Assembly: GCF_001280205.1 (NCBI RefSeq)
Contig: NZ_CP012573.1
Span: 1,240,001-1,304,000 of the forward strand
DNA length: 64,000 nucleotides
Direction of reading: 5' to 3'
From: Clavibacter capsici
GTDB taxonomy: Bacteria > Actinomycetota > Actinomycetes > Actinomycetales > Microbacteriaceae
Within the stretch, counting starts at the first letter, position 1; the number at the start of each line of letters is the position of its first letter. The position numbers and the translations under genes were made by a program. Under the pieces are notes generated by a model. The model made no database searches, had not been told where the DNA came from, and saw nothing but the letters and a program-made list of their open reading frames with translations. Below, piece by piece: positions 25,735-33,913 of the stretch.

Positions 25735-26606
25735 CCGGGGACCTCCCGCGCGTCGGCGTGGTCGTCCTCAGCCAGGGCCGACGACCCGAGGGGCTGGCCG
25801 CGTCGCTGCGGTCGGTGCTCCGCCAGGAGGGCGTCGTGATCGACGCGGTCGTCGTCGGCAACGGCTGGGTGCCGGAAGGCCTCCCGGACGGCGTCCGCGG
25901 CGTGCACCTCCCCGAGAACCTCGGCATCCCCGCGGGTCGGAACGCCGGCGTGCCGCACGTCGGCGGCACGACGCTGTTCTTCCTCGACGACGACGAGACC
26001 GTCCCGAGCGCGACCTTCCTCGCCGACACCCTCGCGCTCATGCGGCGTCTCGGGGACGTCGCGCTCGTGCAGCCCCGCATCGTCGACCCGACGGGCGCCG
26101 CGACGCCGCGCCGCTGGATCCCGCGCATCCGCAAGGGCGATCCCGCGACGTCGAGCGCGGTCCTCTCCGTGCTCGAGGGCGCGGTCGTGGTCCGACGCGA
26201 CGCCTTCGAGGCGGCCGGCGGCTGGGCGGGGGAGTTCTTCTACGCGCACGAGGGGATCGAGCTGGCCTGGCGGATCTGGGACCAGGGCCTGCACGCCTGG
26301 TACGCGGGTGACCTGGTGGCCCACCACCCCGCCGTCGCGCCCACCCGTCACGCGGAGTACCACCGGCTGAACGCGCGCAACCGCGTGTGGCTCGCCCGTC
26401 GGAACCTCCCGCTCGTCCTCGTCCCCCTCTACGTGGGGTCGTGGACGGCGGTGCAGCTGCTCCGCAGCGCCCGCGACCGGGACGGGCTCGGGACGTGGCT
26501 GCGCGGCTGGCGGGAGGGCTGGGCGACCTCGCCGGGGGAGCGCCGGCCCATGTCGTGGCGGACGGTCCTCCGCATGACGCGCGCGGGCAGGCCGCCCGTC
26601 ATCTGA
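25731..26606 (+). CDS. GT2 family glycosyltransferase
   Basis: A 291-residue glycosyltransferase starting with GTG that overlaps the previous stop (GTGA). The GT-A core shows VGVVVLSQGRRPEGLAASLR, the NLGIPAGRNAGV donor-side motif, the metal-binding FFLDDDET, and the acceptor-side FYAHEGIELAWRIWDQG. The C-terminus is basic with one hydrophobic patch and no clear membrane bundle. It resembles rhamnosyl- or galactofuranosyl-transferase-like GT2 enzymes. Sugar and acceptor are not predictable. Confidence 0.9.
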   Translation: MTGDLPRVGVVVLSQGRRPEGLAASLRSVLRQEGVVIDAVVVGNGWVPEGLPDGVRGVHLPENLGIPAGRNAGVPHVGGTTLFFLDDDETVPSATFLADTLALMRRLGDVALVQPRIVDPTGAATPRRWIPRIRKGDPATSSAVLSVLEGAVVVRRDAFEAAGGWAGEFFYAHEGIELAWRIWDQGLHAWYAGDLVAHHPAVAPTRHAEYHRLNARNRVWLARRNLPLVLVPLYVGSWTAVQLLRSARDRDGLGTWLRGWREGWATSPGERRPMSWRTVLRMTRAGRPPVI

Positions 26607-26691
26607 TCGTGACCCGGTGTCGGCCGGTCACGATCCCACACCGTTCCGCGCCCCCGGCCGGGGCTCGCGCGGGAGCCCGCCGAGCTCTGGT

Positions 26692-26697
26692 TACGGT
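26692..26697 (+). promoter_or_regulatory. Leaderless-type -10 box of the glycerophosphotransferase gene
   Basis: TACGGT, six bases, then ATG at 26704. No ribosome binding site precedes the ATG. Confidence 0.55.
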
Positions 26698-26703
26698 GGA
26701 TGC

Positions 26704-27987
26704 ATGGGTCTCCTGAACGACGCTCGCCTCGGCGTGCGCGCTGTCCGCTCCCTGGTCCAACAGCGGCGGGCACGTGGGTCCCTGCAACGCAAGCTGGCGC
26801 TCCGCGCGCCCTCGCCCCGCGGCGAGTACCGCATCGCCGTGTACTTCGCCGACTCGGCCGTGAACATGTACCAGATCCGCCAGTGGTACCGGCCGCTCGT
26901 CGAGCTCGCGAGGACCCACCCCGTCGTGATCCTCAGCCGGCACCCGGGCGGTGCCGACGCGCTCCTCGACGAGAGCCCGCTGCCGGTCGAGTACGTGCGC
27001 CGCGTCGCGGACCTCGAGCGGGTCATCGCGGAGCAGGACATCCGCATAGTCCTGTACGTCAACCAGAACACCCGCAACTTCCAGATGATGCGCTACGGGC
27101 GCCGCTGGCACGTCTTCGTCAACCACGGCGAGTCCGACAAGATGTACATGACGACCAACCAGTTCAAGGCGTACGACTACAGCCTCATCGCCGGCGACGC
27201 GGCGCGCGCGCGGCTGGGCAAGGTGCTCTGGGACTACGACCTCGATCGGCGGGCCATCCCCATCGGCCGTCCGCAGGCCGACCACTACGCCGGCGAGCTG
27301 CCGTACGCGCCCGACGACCGCACGGTGGTGCTCTACGCCCCCACGTGGGAGGGCGATCGGGCCGCGGCGGCCTATGGATCCATCGCCACGCACGGCGTGC
27401 CCCTCGTGCGGGACCTCGTCGCCACGGGACGGCACCGCGTCGTCTACCGGCCGCATCCCCGGTCCGGCGTCATCGATCCCGAGTACGCGCGCGCGAACCG
27501 CGAGATCGCGGCGATGCTCGAGCGGGCCAACGCGCAGGACCCGGCCGCGCAGCACGTCGTGGACCGCTCGCGCGAGCTCGCCTGGCAGCTGTCGGCCGCG
27601 GACCTCGCCATCGTCGACATCTCCGCGATGGTCTACGACCGCCTCGCTGCCGGCCGACCGCTGATGGTGACGCGGCCCGTGCGACCGGAGGCGGAGATCG
27701 ACACCGACGGGTACCTCTCCGACTGCGAGTGGCTGACGGCGGAGGACGCGGGCGACATCGTCGCCCGCCTGGACGCCCTCCAGCACGACTCGGCGGCGGA
27801 CCAGCGGCTCGCCGCGTGGGTGCGGCACTACTTCGGGGACACCGCCCCGGGCCGGTCGACGGAACGGTTTCACGCGGCGATCGAGCACCTCATGGGGGAG
27901 TGGGACCGGCACGCGGCGCTCCACGCCCGGGATGGCGCGAGCACACCGGGAGACGACCAGGTCGACGACGAGGACGAGGAGTCCTGA
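26704..27987 (+). CDS. CDP-glycerol glycerophosphotransferase-like protein (TagB/TagF family)
   Basis: A 427-residue enzyme of the family that adds glycerol- or ribitol-phosphate units from CDP-alcohols to cell-wall polymers. Key family elements are VNHGESDKMYM (catalytic His of the HGxxxK motif), LYAPTWEGD, VVYRPHPRSG (phosphate-binding His/Arg) and VDISAMVYDRLAAGRP. It is peripheral, without a membrane helix, and ends in an acidic tail. With the TagGH-type exporter and the nucleotidyltransferase nearby it suggests a polyol-phosphate-containing surface polymer. The gene begins with an ATG six bases after a TACGGT box. Confidence 0.88.
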   Translation: MGLLNDARLGVRAVRSLVQQRRARGSLQRKLALRAPSPRGEYRIAVYFADSAVNMYQIRQWYRPLVELARTHPVVILSRHPGGADALLDESPLPVEYVRRVADLERVIAEQDIRIVLYVNQNTRNFQMMRYGRRWHVFVNHGESDKMYMTTNQFKAYDYSLIAGDAARARLGKVLWDYDLDRRAIPIGRPQADHYAGELPYAPDDRTVVLYAPTWEGDRAAAAYGSIATHGVPLVRDLVATGRHRVVYRPHPRSGVIDPEYARANREIAAMLERANAQDPAAQHVVDRSRELAWQLSAADLAIVDISAMVYDRLAAGRPLMVTRPVRPEAEIDTDGYLSDCEWLTAEDAGDIVARLDALQHDSAADQRLAAWVRHYFGDTAPGRSTERFHAAIEHLMGEWDRHAALHARDGASTPGDDQVDDEDEES

Positions 27988-28017
27988 GGAGGCCGCCGCC
28001 CACGCACGGACGTGGCG

Positions 28018-28767
28018 TCAGCCCTTGGCGGCCTTCTTCTCCGCGACGCGGATGACGCGCGGCTTCCGCTCGGGCACTCCGAGCTCCGCCGGGAAGCCCG
28101 CGGGTGCCGGACCGAACGCCTGACGCGAGCTGGCCACGATCTTGTTCCCGAGCATCCGGTTGCCGGCGCCGCCGATGACGGCGCCGATGCCGAAGGGCAC
28201 GGCGCGTCCGATGGCGCTCGCGCTCTGGTTCACCACGAAGCGCTTGATGAAGGCCCGCTTGATGCGGTCGGCGATGGGCCCGATGGCGAACGACGGCAGC
28301 CCCGACGTGATGGCGCGCCCCCAGTTGGCGTTGCGATCGACGGGCTGGCCCTGGAACTGCCCGGTGAACTGCTGGATGACCTGCGCGCCCGGGGCACCCA
28401 GCATCATCGTCATGACGAGCGCGCGGGCGCGCGCCGGATCCTCGACCGTGATGCCGTGGACCTCCGTGACGGACTGCGCGAACAGCGCGCTCGCCTCGAG
28501 GAAGCCGGCCGTCTCCACGCCCGTGAGGGCCAGGGAGACGCCCGTGCCCACGCCGGGGATGACCGCGCTGGCGCCCACGGCCGCGCCGCCCGCGGTGACG
28601 GCGGCGAGGAAGCGCTTCTCGAGGATCGCGATGATGCGGTCGGGCGACGCCTCCGGGTGACGCGCCCGGATCGACCGGATGTGGGCGAGGACGACAGGGC
28701 GTTGCACGGATAGGAGACGATCTATGCCGCTGGCCACGGTCGGGTCGAGCTCGGGAGCGTCCTTCAT
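28018..28767 (-). CDS. EcsC family protein
   Basis: A 249-residue EcsC-type protein. The family is widespread but its role is unclear; the name comes from a Bacillus operon affecting secretion and competence. A glycine/alanine-rich, moderately hydrophobic stretch (AAVTAGGAAVGASAVIPGVG) and a second one (AVPFGIGAVIGGAGNRMLG) could be membrane hairpins. The C-terminus is Lys-rich. The gene converges with the glycerophosphotransferase gene and has a leaderless-type promoter. Confidence 0.82.
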   Translation of the reverse strand: MKDAPELDPTVASGIDRLLSVQRPVVLAHIRSIRARHPEASPDRIIAILEKRFLAAVTAGGAAVGASAVIPGVGTGVSLALTGVETAGFLEASALFAQSVTEVHGITVEDPARARALVMTMMLGAPGAQVIQQFTGQFQGQPVDRNANWGRAITSGLPSFAIGPIADRIKRAFIKRFVVNQSASAIGRAVPFGIGAVIGGAGNRMLGNKIVASSRQAFGPAPAGFPAELGVPERKPRVIRVAEKKAAKG

Positions 28768-28773
28768 GCTCCG

Positions 28774-28779
28774 AGCCTA
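28774..28779 (-). promoter_or_regulatory. Leaderless-type -10 box of the EcsC-family gene
   Basis: Minus-strand TAGGCT, six bases (cggagc), then ATG at 28767. Confidence 0.55.
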
Positions 28780-28920
28780 CGCGGGGGCGCCTGCGGGCGA
28801 CCTGCCGCGACGCCGACCGGATGTCCACGGTGACGCCGGCCTATCCCCTGAGGAGCGGGCACATGCGCATGGGGCGGCACCGCTCTGGTCATTCCTCCAT
28901 GTGGCGGATAAGCATGTGCC

Positions 28921-29244
28921 ATGGTCACCACCGTCTCCGACGCCGCAGCCGAATTCGGCTCCCGCGTGCGCGAGCAGCGCCAGCGCATCGGCATCAGCCA
29001 GGAGACGCTGGCGGAGCTCTCCGGCATCCACTGGACCGCCCTCGGCAAGATCGAGCGGGGCCAGCGCAACCCGAGCCTGCGGAACATCATCAAGATCGCC
29101 AGCGGGCTGGACGTGGACGCCGGGCTCCTCGTGACCGGCCTCACGGCGGACATGCTGCCGCAGGACGACGGCGAGTCGCCCGCCGAGCTCATCCGGCTCG
29201 AGCGCGAGCGCGACCGACGCGGCACCACGCCCGTCAGAAGCTGA
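28921..29244 (+). CDS. XRE-family helix-turn-helix regulator
   Basis: A 107-residue DNA-binding protein. The XRE domain spans residues ~10-68, with helices VREQRQRIGISQETLAELSG and HWTALGKIERGQRNPSLRN, and a charged C-terminal tail. TAAGCA lies six bases before the ATG, near the leaderless pattern. It overlaps the 3' end of the next, convergent gene by 11 bp. It has no toxin-like partner in the same direction, so a stand-alone regulator is more likely than an antitoxin. Confidence 0.87.
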   Translation: MVTTVSDAAAEFGSRVREQRQRIGISQETLAELSGIHWTALGKIERGQRNPSLRNIIKIASGLDVDAGLLVTGLTADMLPQDDGESPAELIRLERERDRRGTTPVRS

Positions 29245-29545
29245 CGCGCCACAGGTACTCGCCGCCGTCGGGTCGGAACCAGCGGACGACCAGGACCGTG
29301 TCGAGCGCGAGGTCGTCCCCGCGGATCGTGGTGGAGAGGCGCTCGCCCGGTCGCACCGTGACGGGTGCGCGCGAGAGCATGGTGCCGGAGCCGAGCAGGT
29401 GCAGCGAGATGGCGTGCAGCACCTCGTCCCCGACGTTGACGAGGGCGAAGCGCGGACGCTCCAGCGTGCGGTCGAAGTGCCAGGGCACGCGGTAGGCGGG
29501 CTCGGGATCCGGGCGGACGGGCAGGGGCGGGACGGGTCGCAGCAT
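29234..29545 (-). CDS. Small conserved-looking protein of unknown function
   Basis: A 103-residue protein I do not recognise. It starts with a Pro-rich segment (LRPVPPLPVRPDPEPAYRV), then alternating hydrophobic strands (RFALVNVGDEVLHAISLHLL, LDTVLVVRWFRPDG) that suggest a small beta-sandwich. No signal peptide or Cys is present. It is supported as a real gene by a TACCGT box six bases before its ATG and by even codon use. Its 3' end overlaps the XRE gene by 11 bp on the other strand. Confidence 0.65.
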   Translation of the reverse strand: MLRPVPPLPVRPDPEPAYRVPWHFDRTLERPRFALVNVGDEVLHAISLHLLGSGTMLSRAPVTVRPGERLSTTIRGDDLALDTVLVVRWFRPDGGEYLWRVSF

Positions 29546-29551
29546 GCGTGC

Positions 29552-29557
29552 ACGGTA
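29552..29557 (-). promoter_or_regulatory. Leaderless-type -10 box of the small unknown gene
   Basis: Minus-strand TACCGT, six bases (gcacgc), then ATG at 29545. Confidence 0.5.
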
Positions 29558-29621
29558 GGTGCGGCGTGCGACGTGCGGGGTCGCGGGCCTGTGGAAGGGC
29601 GGGGTTGGGGAGGAGGGGCGC

Positions 29622-30410
29622 TCAGCCGGCCGACGCTCCGGCCGCGGCCGGCGGGTTGTGGTCGGCGTTGTAGGCGTCCACGACGCGGTCGATGGGCCCG
29701 TCGAGGACGAGGGCGCCCTTGTCGAGGTAGAGGCCGCGCGTGCAGAAGCGGCGGAGGTCCCGCTCGTTGTGCGAGACGAAGAAGAGCGTGCGCCCCTCGT
29801 CCAGCATCTCCTCGATCCGGTGGTAGCACTTCTCCCGGAACGCCTTGTCGCCCACCGCGAGCACCTCGTCCACGAGGAGGACCGGCTCGTCGAGCCGCGA
29901 GATGACGGCGAACGCGATGCGCACCTTCATGCCGCTGGAGAGGTGCTTGTAGGGGGTGTCGACGAAGTCGGGGATCTCGGCGAAGGCGATGATCTCGTCG
30001 AACTGGGCGTCGATCTCGGCCTTCGCCATGCCGTGCAGCCCCGCGGTGAGGTAGATGTTGTCGCGGACGGTCAGGTCGCTGACGAACCCGCCGGTGATCT
30101 CGATGAGCGGCGCGACGCCCGCGTGCACGCCGATGGAACCCTCGTCCGCGATGAGGACCTCGGCGACGAGCTTGAGGAGCGTCGACTTGCCCTGGCCGTT
30201 GCGGCCCACGACGCCGATCGCCTCGCCGGCGCGCACCTCGAAGGACACGTGGCGGAGCGCCCAGAACTCGCCGGGTCGGGCCCGCCGCGCGGATCCCGCG
30301 AAGAGGTCCTTGAAGCTCCGTCGGGCCTTGCGGTTGCGGCGGAAGCGGATGCCGGCGTCCTGCACCGTGATCACCGGACGCGCGGACGGCTGCGGTTGCG
30401 AGGCGCCCAT
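29622..30410 (-). CDS. Polysaccharide/teichoic acid exporter ATP-binding protein (TagH type)
   Basis: A 262-residue ATPase of the TagH/Wzt class. The fold begins with the diagnostic IRFRRNRKARRSFKDLF and EFWALRHVSFEVRAGEA. Walker A is GRNGQGKST, the signature is LSSGMKVRIAF, Walker B is VLLVDEVLAVGD, and the switch His is VSHNERD. It lacks the C-terminal carbohydrate-binding or extracytoplasmic extension of some TagH/Wzt proteins. The ATG overlaps the permease stop by one base (TGATG), so both are made together. Confidence 0.92.
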   Translation of the reverse strand: MGASQPQPSARPVITVQDAGIRFRRNRKARRSFKDLFAGSARRARPGEFWALRHVSFEVRAGEAIGVVGRNGQGKSTLLKLVAEVLIADEGSIGVHAGVAPLIEITGGFVSDLTVRDNIYLTAGLHGMAKAEIDAQFDEIIAFAEIPDFVDTPYKHLSSGMKVRIAFAVISRLDEPVLLVDEVLAVGDKAFREKCYHRIEEMLDEGRTLFFVSHNERDLRRFCTRGLYLDKGALVLDGPIDRVVDAYNADHNPPAAAGASAG

Positions 30411-31231
30411 CAGATCTCCTTCAGCACGGCGGGCAGGGAGCGCCGGAAGACGAGCGCGCCGACGAGGAGCAGGGCGGCCGAGATCGCGGCGCTCATCGCC
30501 ACGGCGTACCCGTCCAGCTCGGCGGGGAAGAACGCCGAGCGGTAGAGGCCGAAGACGCCGGTGAGCGGGTTCAGCGCCGCCCACGGGTGGAGCTCCGCGG
30601 GGAGGTCGCGCGACGAGTAGACGATGGGGGAGGCGTAGAAGAGGAAGCGGAGCACGAGCTTCACGGCGCGCTCGAGGTCGCGGAAGAACACGACGAGCGG
30701 CGAGATGATCAGCCCGATCCCGAGCAGGAGCGCCGCCTGGATCAGCACGGCGAGCGGGAAGAGCAGCACGTGGACGTCGAGCCGGGCGCCCGCGACGATC
30801 GCGAAGACGGCGAGGACGGGGAGGCTCGCGAGGAACTCGAAGCCCTTGGCGAGCACGAGGCGGAGGACCCAGATGGTGCGCGGGATCCGCGTCGAGCGCA
30901 CGAGCTTGGCCTGCGAGCTGAATGCCTTCGTGAAGTCGCTGGTCGCACCGGTGAACCACATCCAGGGCAGGAGCGCCGCCAGCAGGAACACGATGTACGG
31001 CTCCTCGCCGACGCTGCGGGAGAAGACGACGGTGAAGACGAACCAGTAGATGCCCGACATGACGAGCGGGTCGAGGATCGACCAGAACCACCCGAGCGCG
31101 CTCGTCGAGTAGCGGACCTTCAGGTCGCGCGTGGTGAGGAGCCAGAGCGAGCGGCGATAGCGGGCCGCCGGGGTGCGGGAGGCACGACCGGGAGCGGCAT
31201 CGGGCACGGCGGGGATCCTCTGCGTCAGCAT
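30410..31231 (-). CDS. Polysaccharide/teichoic acid exporter permease (TagG type)
   Basis: A 273-residue ABC-2 permease (TagG/Wzm type) that pairs with the ATPase downstream to move a lipid-linked polymer across the membrane. Typical features are LLTTRDLKVRYSTSALGWFW near the N-terminus, six hydrophobic segments, and the conserved FFRDLERAVKLVLRFLFYASP-like loop near residue 185-205. The gene lies 12 bp after the nucleotidyltransferase gene. The three genes form one unit transcribed leftward. Confidence 0.92.
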   Translation of the reverse strand: MLTQRIPAVPDAAPGRASRTPAARYRRSLWLLTTRDLKVRYSTSALGWFWSILDPLVMSGIYWFVFTVVFSRSVGEEPYIVFLLAALLPWMWFTGATSDFTKAFSSQAKLVRSTRIPRTIWVLRLVLAKGFEFLASLPVLAVFAIVAGARLDVHVLLFPLAVLIQAALLLGIGLIISPLVVFFRDLERAVKLVLRFLFYASPIVYSSRDLPAELHPWAALNPLTGVFGLYRSAFFPAELDGYAVAMSAAISAALLLVGALVFRRSLPAVLKEI

Positions 31232-31243
31232 CCCCGAGGCGGT

Positions 31244-31936
31244 CTAGACGAAGAGGTTGGCCCTCTCGAGGTCCTCCGCGAAGTCGACCTCGACCGCGTA
31301 CAGGTCGGAGATGTCTACCGGTTCGACGAGCAGGGAGTCCTGCTCGATCGCCAACTCTATTCCACGCTCGAAGTAGTCCTGGTCGGCGACGCGGGCGAGC
31401 TGGCGGATGAGGACGGGCTTGTCGGCCTTCGAGACGTAGTTGATGCCGACCGCCTCGCCGAGGCCGCCCTTCACCGTCTTGGACAGCTCGCGGATGTAGC
31501 CCTCGGGGCTGGTCGTGTACTTGACCTCCTCGTCGGAGACGCGGGAGGTGTTGACCGTGACGAACGACTGGTCGCGCGCGATCATCGCCGCCGCGCGGCG
31601 GAGGATCATCGGGTCGAAGACCACGTCGCCGTTCATCCAGAGGACGCCGCCGGAGCCGGAGGCGCGGAGGGCGCGGAGCAGGCTCTTCGACGTGTTCGTC
31701 TGGTCGTACTGCTCGTTGTAGATGTAGTCGGCGTCCGGGAAGGCGTCGATGATGTGATCGAGCTTGTACCCGACGACGATGCTCACCTTGGCGTCGTCGC
31801 CGAGGCCGAAGCGGATGTTGTCGAACTGCTGGGCCATGATCGTGCGGCCGTCGCTGAGCTCGGTGAGGGGCTTGGGGAGGCTGCGTCCGAGACGGCTGCC
31901 CATGCCTGCCGCCAGGATGACTACCTGCGTGGTCAT
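31244..31936 (-). CDS. Sugar/choline-phosphate nucleotidyltransferase (LicC/RmlA-like)
   Basis: A 230-residue nucleotidyltransferase that makes an NDP-activated alcohol or sugar. The P-loop-like LAAGMGSRLGRSLPKPL, the metal-binding WMNGDVVFDP and a final acidic VEVDFAEDLERA fit the small LicC-like group rather than larger hexose enzymes. The ATG at 31936 has GGAGA eight bases upstream and gives a normal N-terminus. An in-frame ATG at 32038 with GGAGGAGG could add 34 residues. It is cotranscribed with the TagGH-type exporter and probably supplies an activated unit for the exported polymer. Confidence 0.88.
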   Translation of the reverse strand: MTTQVVILAAGMGSRLGRSLPKPLTELSDGRTIMAQQFDNIRFGLGDDAKVSIVVGYKLDHIIDAFPDADYIYNEQYDQTNTSKSLLRALRASGSGGVLWMNGDVVFDPMILRRAAAMIARDQSFVTVNTSRVSDEEVKYTTSPEGYIRELSKTVKGGLGEAVGINYVSKADKPVLIRQLARVADQDYFERGIELAIEQDSLLVEPVDISDLYAVEVDFAEDLERANLFV

Positions 31937-32227
31937 GTGTTCTCCGTTCGATGCGGGTGCCGAGTGCGACCGGGACCCTCGGACGTCGAGGGTTCGCCGG
32001 GACTTCACCCGCGGGTTTCCTGTTCGACACGCCGTCATGCCTCCTCCATCGTAGGCCGCGGGCGAGGAAATGGGCGGGATCCGGGGCCTCGTCGTGTCCC
32101 ATTCGTGATGTGGGGGCGCGTGCGGATGGCGTCGACGGACCCCGCTCGTGACCGCGCGCGGTCCGGTGCGGCGCCGTGTCGAGGAGGGCCGGGCGGGCGC
32201 GCAGGACGCCCTTGCTAACGTGGGCCC
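31937..32227. promoter_or_regulatory. Divergent intergenic region, 291 bp
   Basis: This gap separates the polymer export unit (minus) from an ABC exporter (plus). On the minus strand TACGAT (32048-32053) could be the -10 box for the nucleotidyltransferase. That leaves a ~100-base leader containing a six-bp hairpin (31976-31992). On the plus strand TAACGT (32216-32221) serves the gene at 32228. I see no RNA gene or protein-binding palindrome. Confidence 0.45.
32216..32221 (+). promoter_or_regulatory. Leaderless-type -10 box of the extended ABC ATPase gene
   Basis: TAACGT, six bases (gggccc), then GTG at 32228. Confidence 0.55.
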
Positions 32228-33913
32228 GTGACCGACGCCCCCGACGAGACGACCCTCCCCGACGCCACGTCCGACACCGGTGCGCACCCGCAGGACGGCG
32301 CGTCGACCGGTGGGTCGACGCCCGACGACGGGGCGGTCGACGCCGCCGCGGACAGCCCCGCCGCCGTCCCGCGCCCGCCGCGTCCGGGCCAGCGCGTGCC
32401 CCGCCGTGCGACGGCGCCGTCGCCCCGCACCGCGCCCGCCGTGGTCGTGGCACCGACCCCGCCACGGGTGAGGTCGACGCCGCTCGTGGCGACGTCCTCG
32501 CGATCCGCCGATGCCGGGGACGCCGAGGAGTCGGGGACCGGGAGCGCGTCGCCTCCCGCTCGTGCTCCCCGCGTCCGACGCCGGACGCGGGTGCAGCGCC
32601 CCGCAGGCGGCACCGACCTCGCGGCCGGCCCCGCCGGCGAGGAGCACGGGGCGAGCCCGGACGCCGCGCCCGAGGCCGCCGCGGACGGGACCGCTGGCAC
32701 GGCGGATGCGCACGCGGATGTCGTCGCGCCGGAGCCGACCGCCGAGTCCCCGGCGCCGGAGCAGGACGCCGTGGACGACGTACGGGACCTGCTCGCGGAC
32801 GCGGACGCCGCCCTCGAAGCGGATCCTGTCGAGCGGGAGGGCGTCGGGACGGCCGACGACGACTCCCCGGAACCGCAGGACGCATCCTTCGGGGCCTCAG
32901 AGCCGGGTGGCGACGAGATCGTCGAGGCGACCGGCGTGGACGCCGAGGCCGACGTCGAAGCCGCAGCCGAACCGGAGACCGAGACCGAGTCCGAGCCGGA
33001 GACCGAGGTCGAGCCCGAGCCCGCCCGCGCCGTGACCGTCCGCACGGACAGCCTCACGTCGCCGCGCTCCACCCGACCGGGGCTCGCGGGCGTGGGGGAG
33101 ACGGCGCTCACGCCGTCCGTCCGGGGGGAGCGCGCGGCCGCCCCGGACCTCGGGGACGACGTCCTCGTGATCGAGGGGCTCACCAAGCGCTTCGACGAGA
33201 AGGTCGCGGTGGACGACGTCGCGCTCACGGTGCGCGCGGGATCCTTCTACGGCATCGTCGGCCCGAACGGCGCGGGCAAGACCACCACCATGTCCATGGT
33301 CACCGGGCTGCTGCGGCCGGATGCGGGGACCGTGACGGTCAACGGCATCGACGTCTGGCGCGACCCGCTCACCGCGAAGCGCAGCATCGGCGTCCTCCCC
33401 GACCGCCTCCGGCTCTTCGACCGCCTCACGGGCGCGCAGCTGCTGCACTACTCCGGTGCGCTCCGGGGCCTCGACGACGCGGAGATCCGCAGCCGCGCGG
33501 CCGACCTCGTCCAGGCCTTCGGGCTGGAGGACGCCGTCGGCCGCCTCGTCACCGACTACTCGGCGGGCATGACGAAGAAGGTCGCGCTCGCCTGCGCCAT
33601 GATCCACTCGCCGCGGATGCTCGTGCTCGACGAGCCGTTCGAGTCGGTCGACCCGGTGTCGGCGGCGAACGTGGTCGAGATCCTGCAGGACTACGTGGCG
33701 CACGGCGGCACCGTCGTGCTCTCGAGCCACGGCATGGACTTCATCCAGCGCATCTGCGACCACGTCGCGATCATCGTCAACGGCCGCGTGCTCGCCTCGG
33801 GCACCATGGACGAGGTCCGCGCGGGCCGCTCGCTCGAGGAGCGCTTCGTCGCGCTCGCCGGCGGTCGCCGCACGGCGGAGGGGTTCTCGTGGTTGCACTC
33901 GTTCTCCGACTGA
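32228..33913 (+). CDS. ABC transporter ATPase with long acidic N-terminal extension
   Basis: A 561-residue protein. Residues ~1-310 are low complexity, rich in Ala, Pro, Asp and Glu (for example EPETETESEPETEVEPEPA near 255), and probably disordered. The ATPase domain starts at about 310 with Walker A GPNGAGKTT (~346), signature-like YSAGMTKKVALAC, Walker B MLVLDEPFESVDP and the switch His SSHGMDF. It drives the membrane protein encoded immediately downstream, whose GTG lies inside this gene. The start is a GTG six bases after TAACGT. Usual family length is about 240 residues, so the extension more than doubles it. Confidence 0.87.
   Translation: MTDAPDETTLPDATSDTGAHPQDGASTGGSTPDDGAVDAAADSPAAVPRPPRPGQRVPRRATAPSPRTAPAVVVAPTPPRVRSTPLVATSSRSADAGDAEESGTGSASPPARAPRVRRRTRVQRPAGGTDLAAGPAGEEHGASPDAAPEAAADGTAGTADAHADVVAPEPTAESPAPEQDAVDDVRDLLADADAALEADPVEREGVGTADDDSPEPQDASFGASEPGGDEIVEATGVDAEADVEAAAEPETETESEPETEVEPEPARAVTVRTDSLTSPRSTRPGLAGVGETALTPSVRGERAAAPDLGDDVLVIEGLTKRFDEKVAVDDVALTVRAGSFYGIVGPNGAGKTTTMSMVTGLLRPDAGTVTVNGIDVWRDPLTAKRSIGVLPDRLRLFDRLTGAQLLHYSGALRGLDDAEIRSRAADLVQAFGLEDAVGRLVTDYSAGMTKKVALACAMIHSPRMLVLDEPFESVDPVSAANVVEILQDYVAHGGTVVLSSHGMDFIQRICDHVAIIVNGRVLASGTMDEVRAGRSLEERFVALAGGRRTAEGFSWLHSFSD

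Noticed and set aside
28921-29545. XRE gene and the adjacent small gene as a toxin-antitoxin pair
   Set aside because: They are convergent, not in one operon. The small protein has no toxin-like features and the XRE protein has no paired domain.
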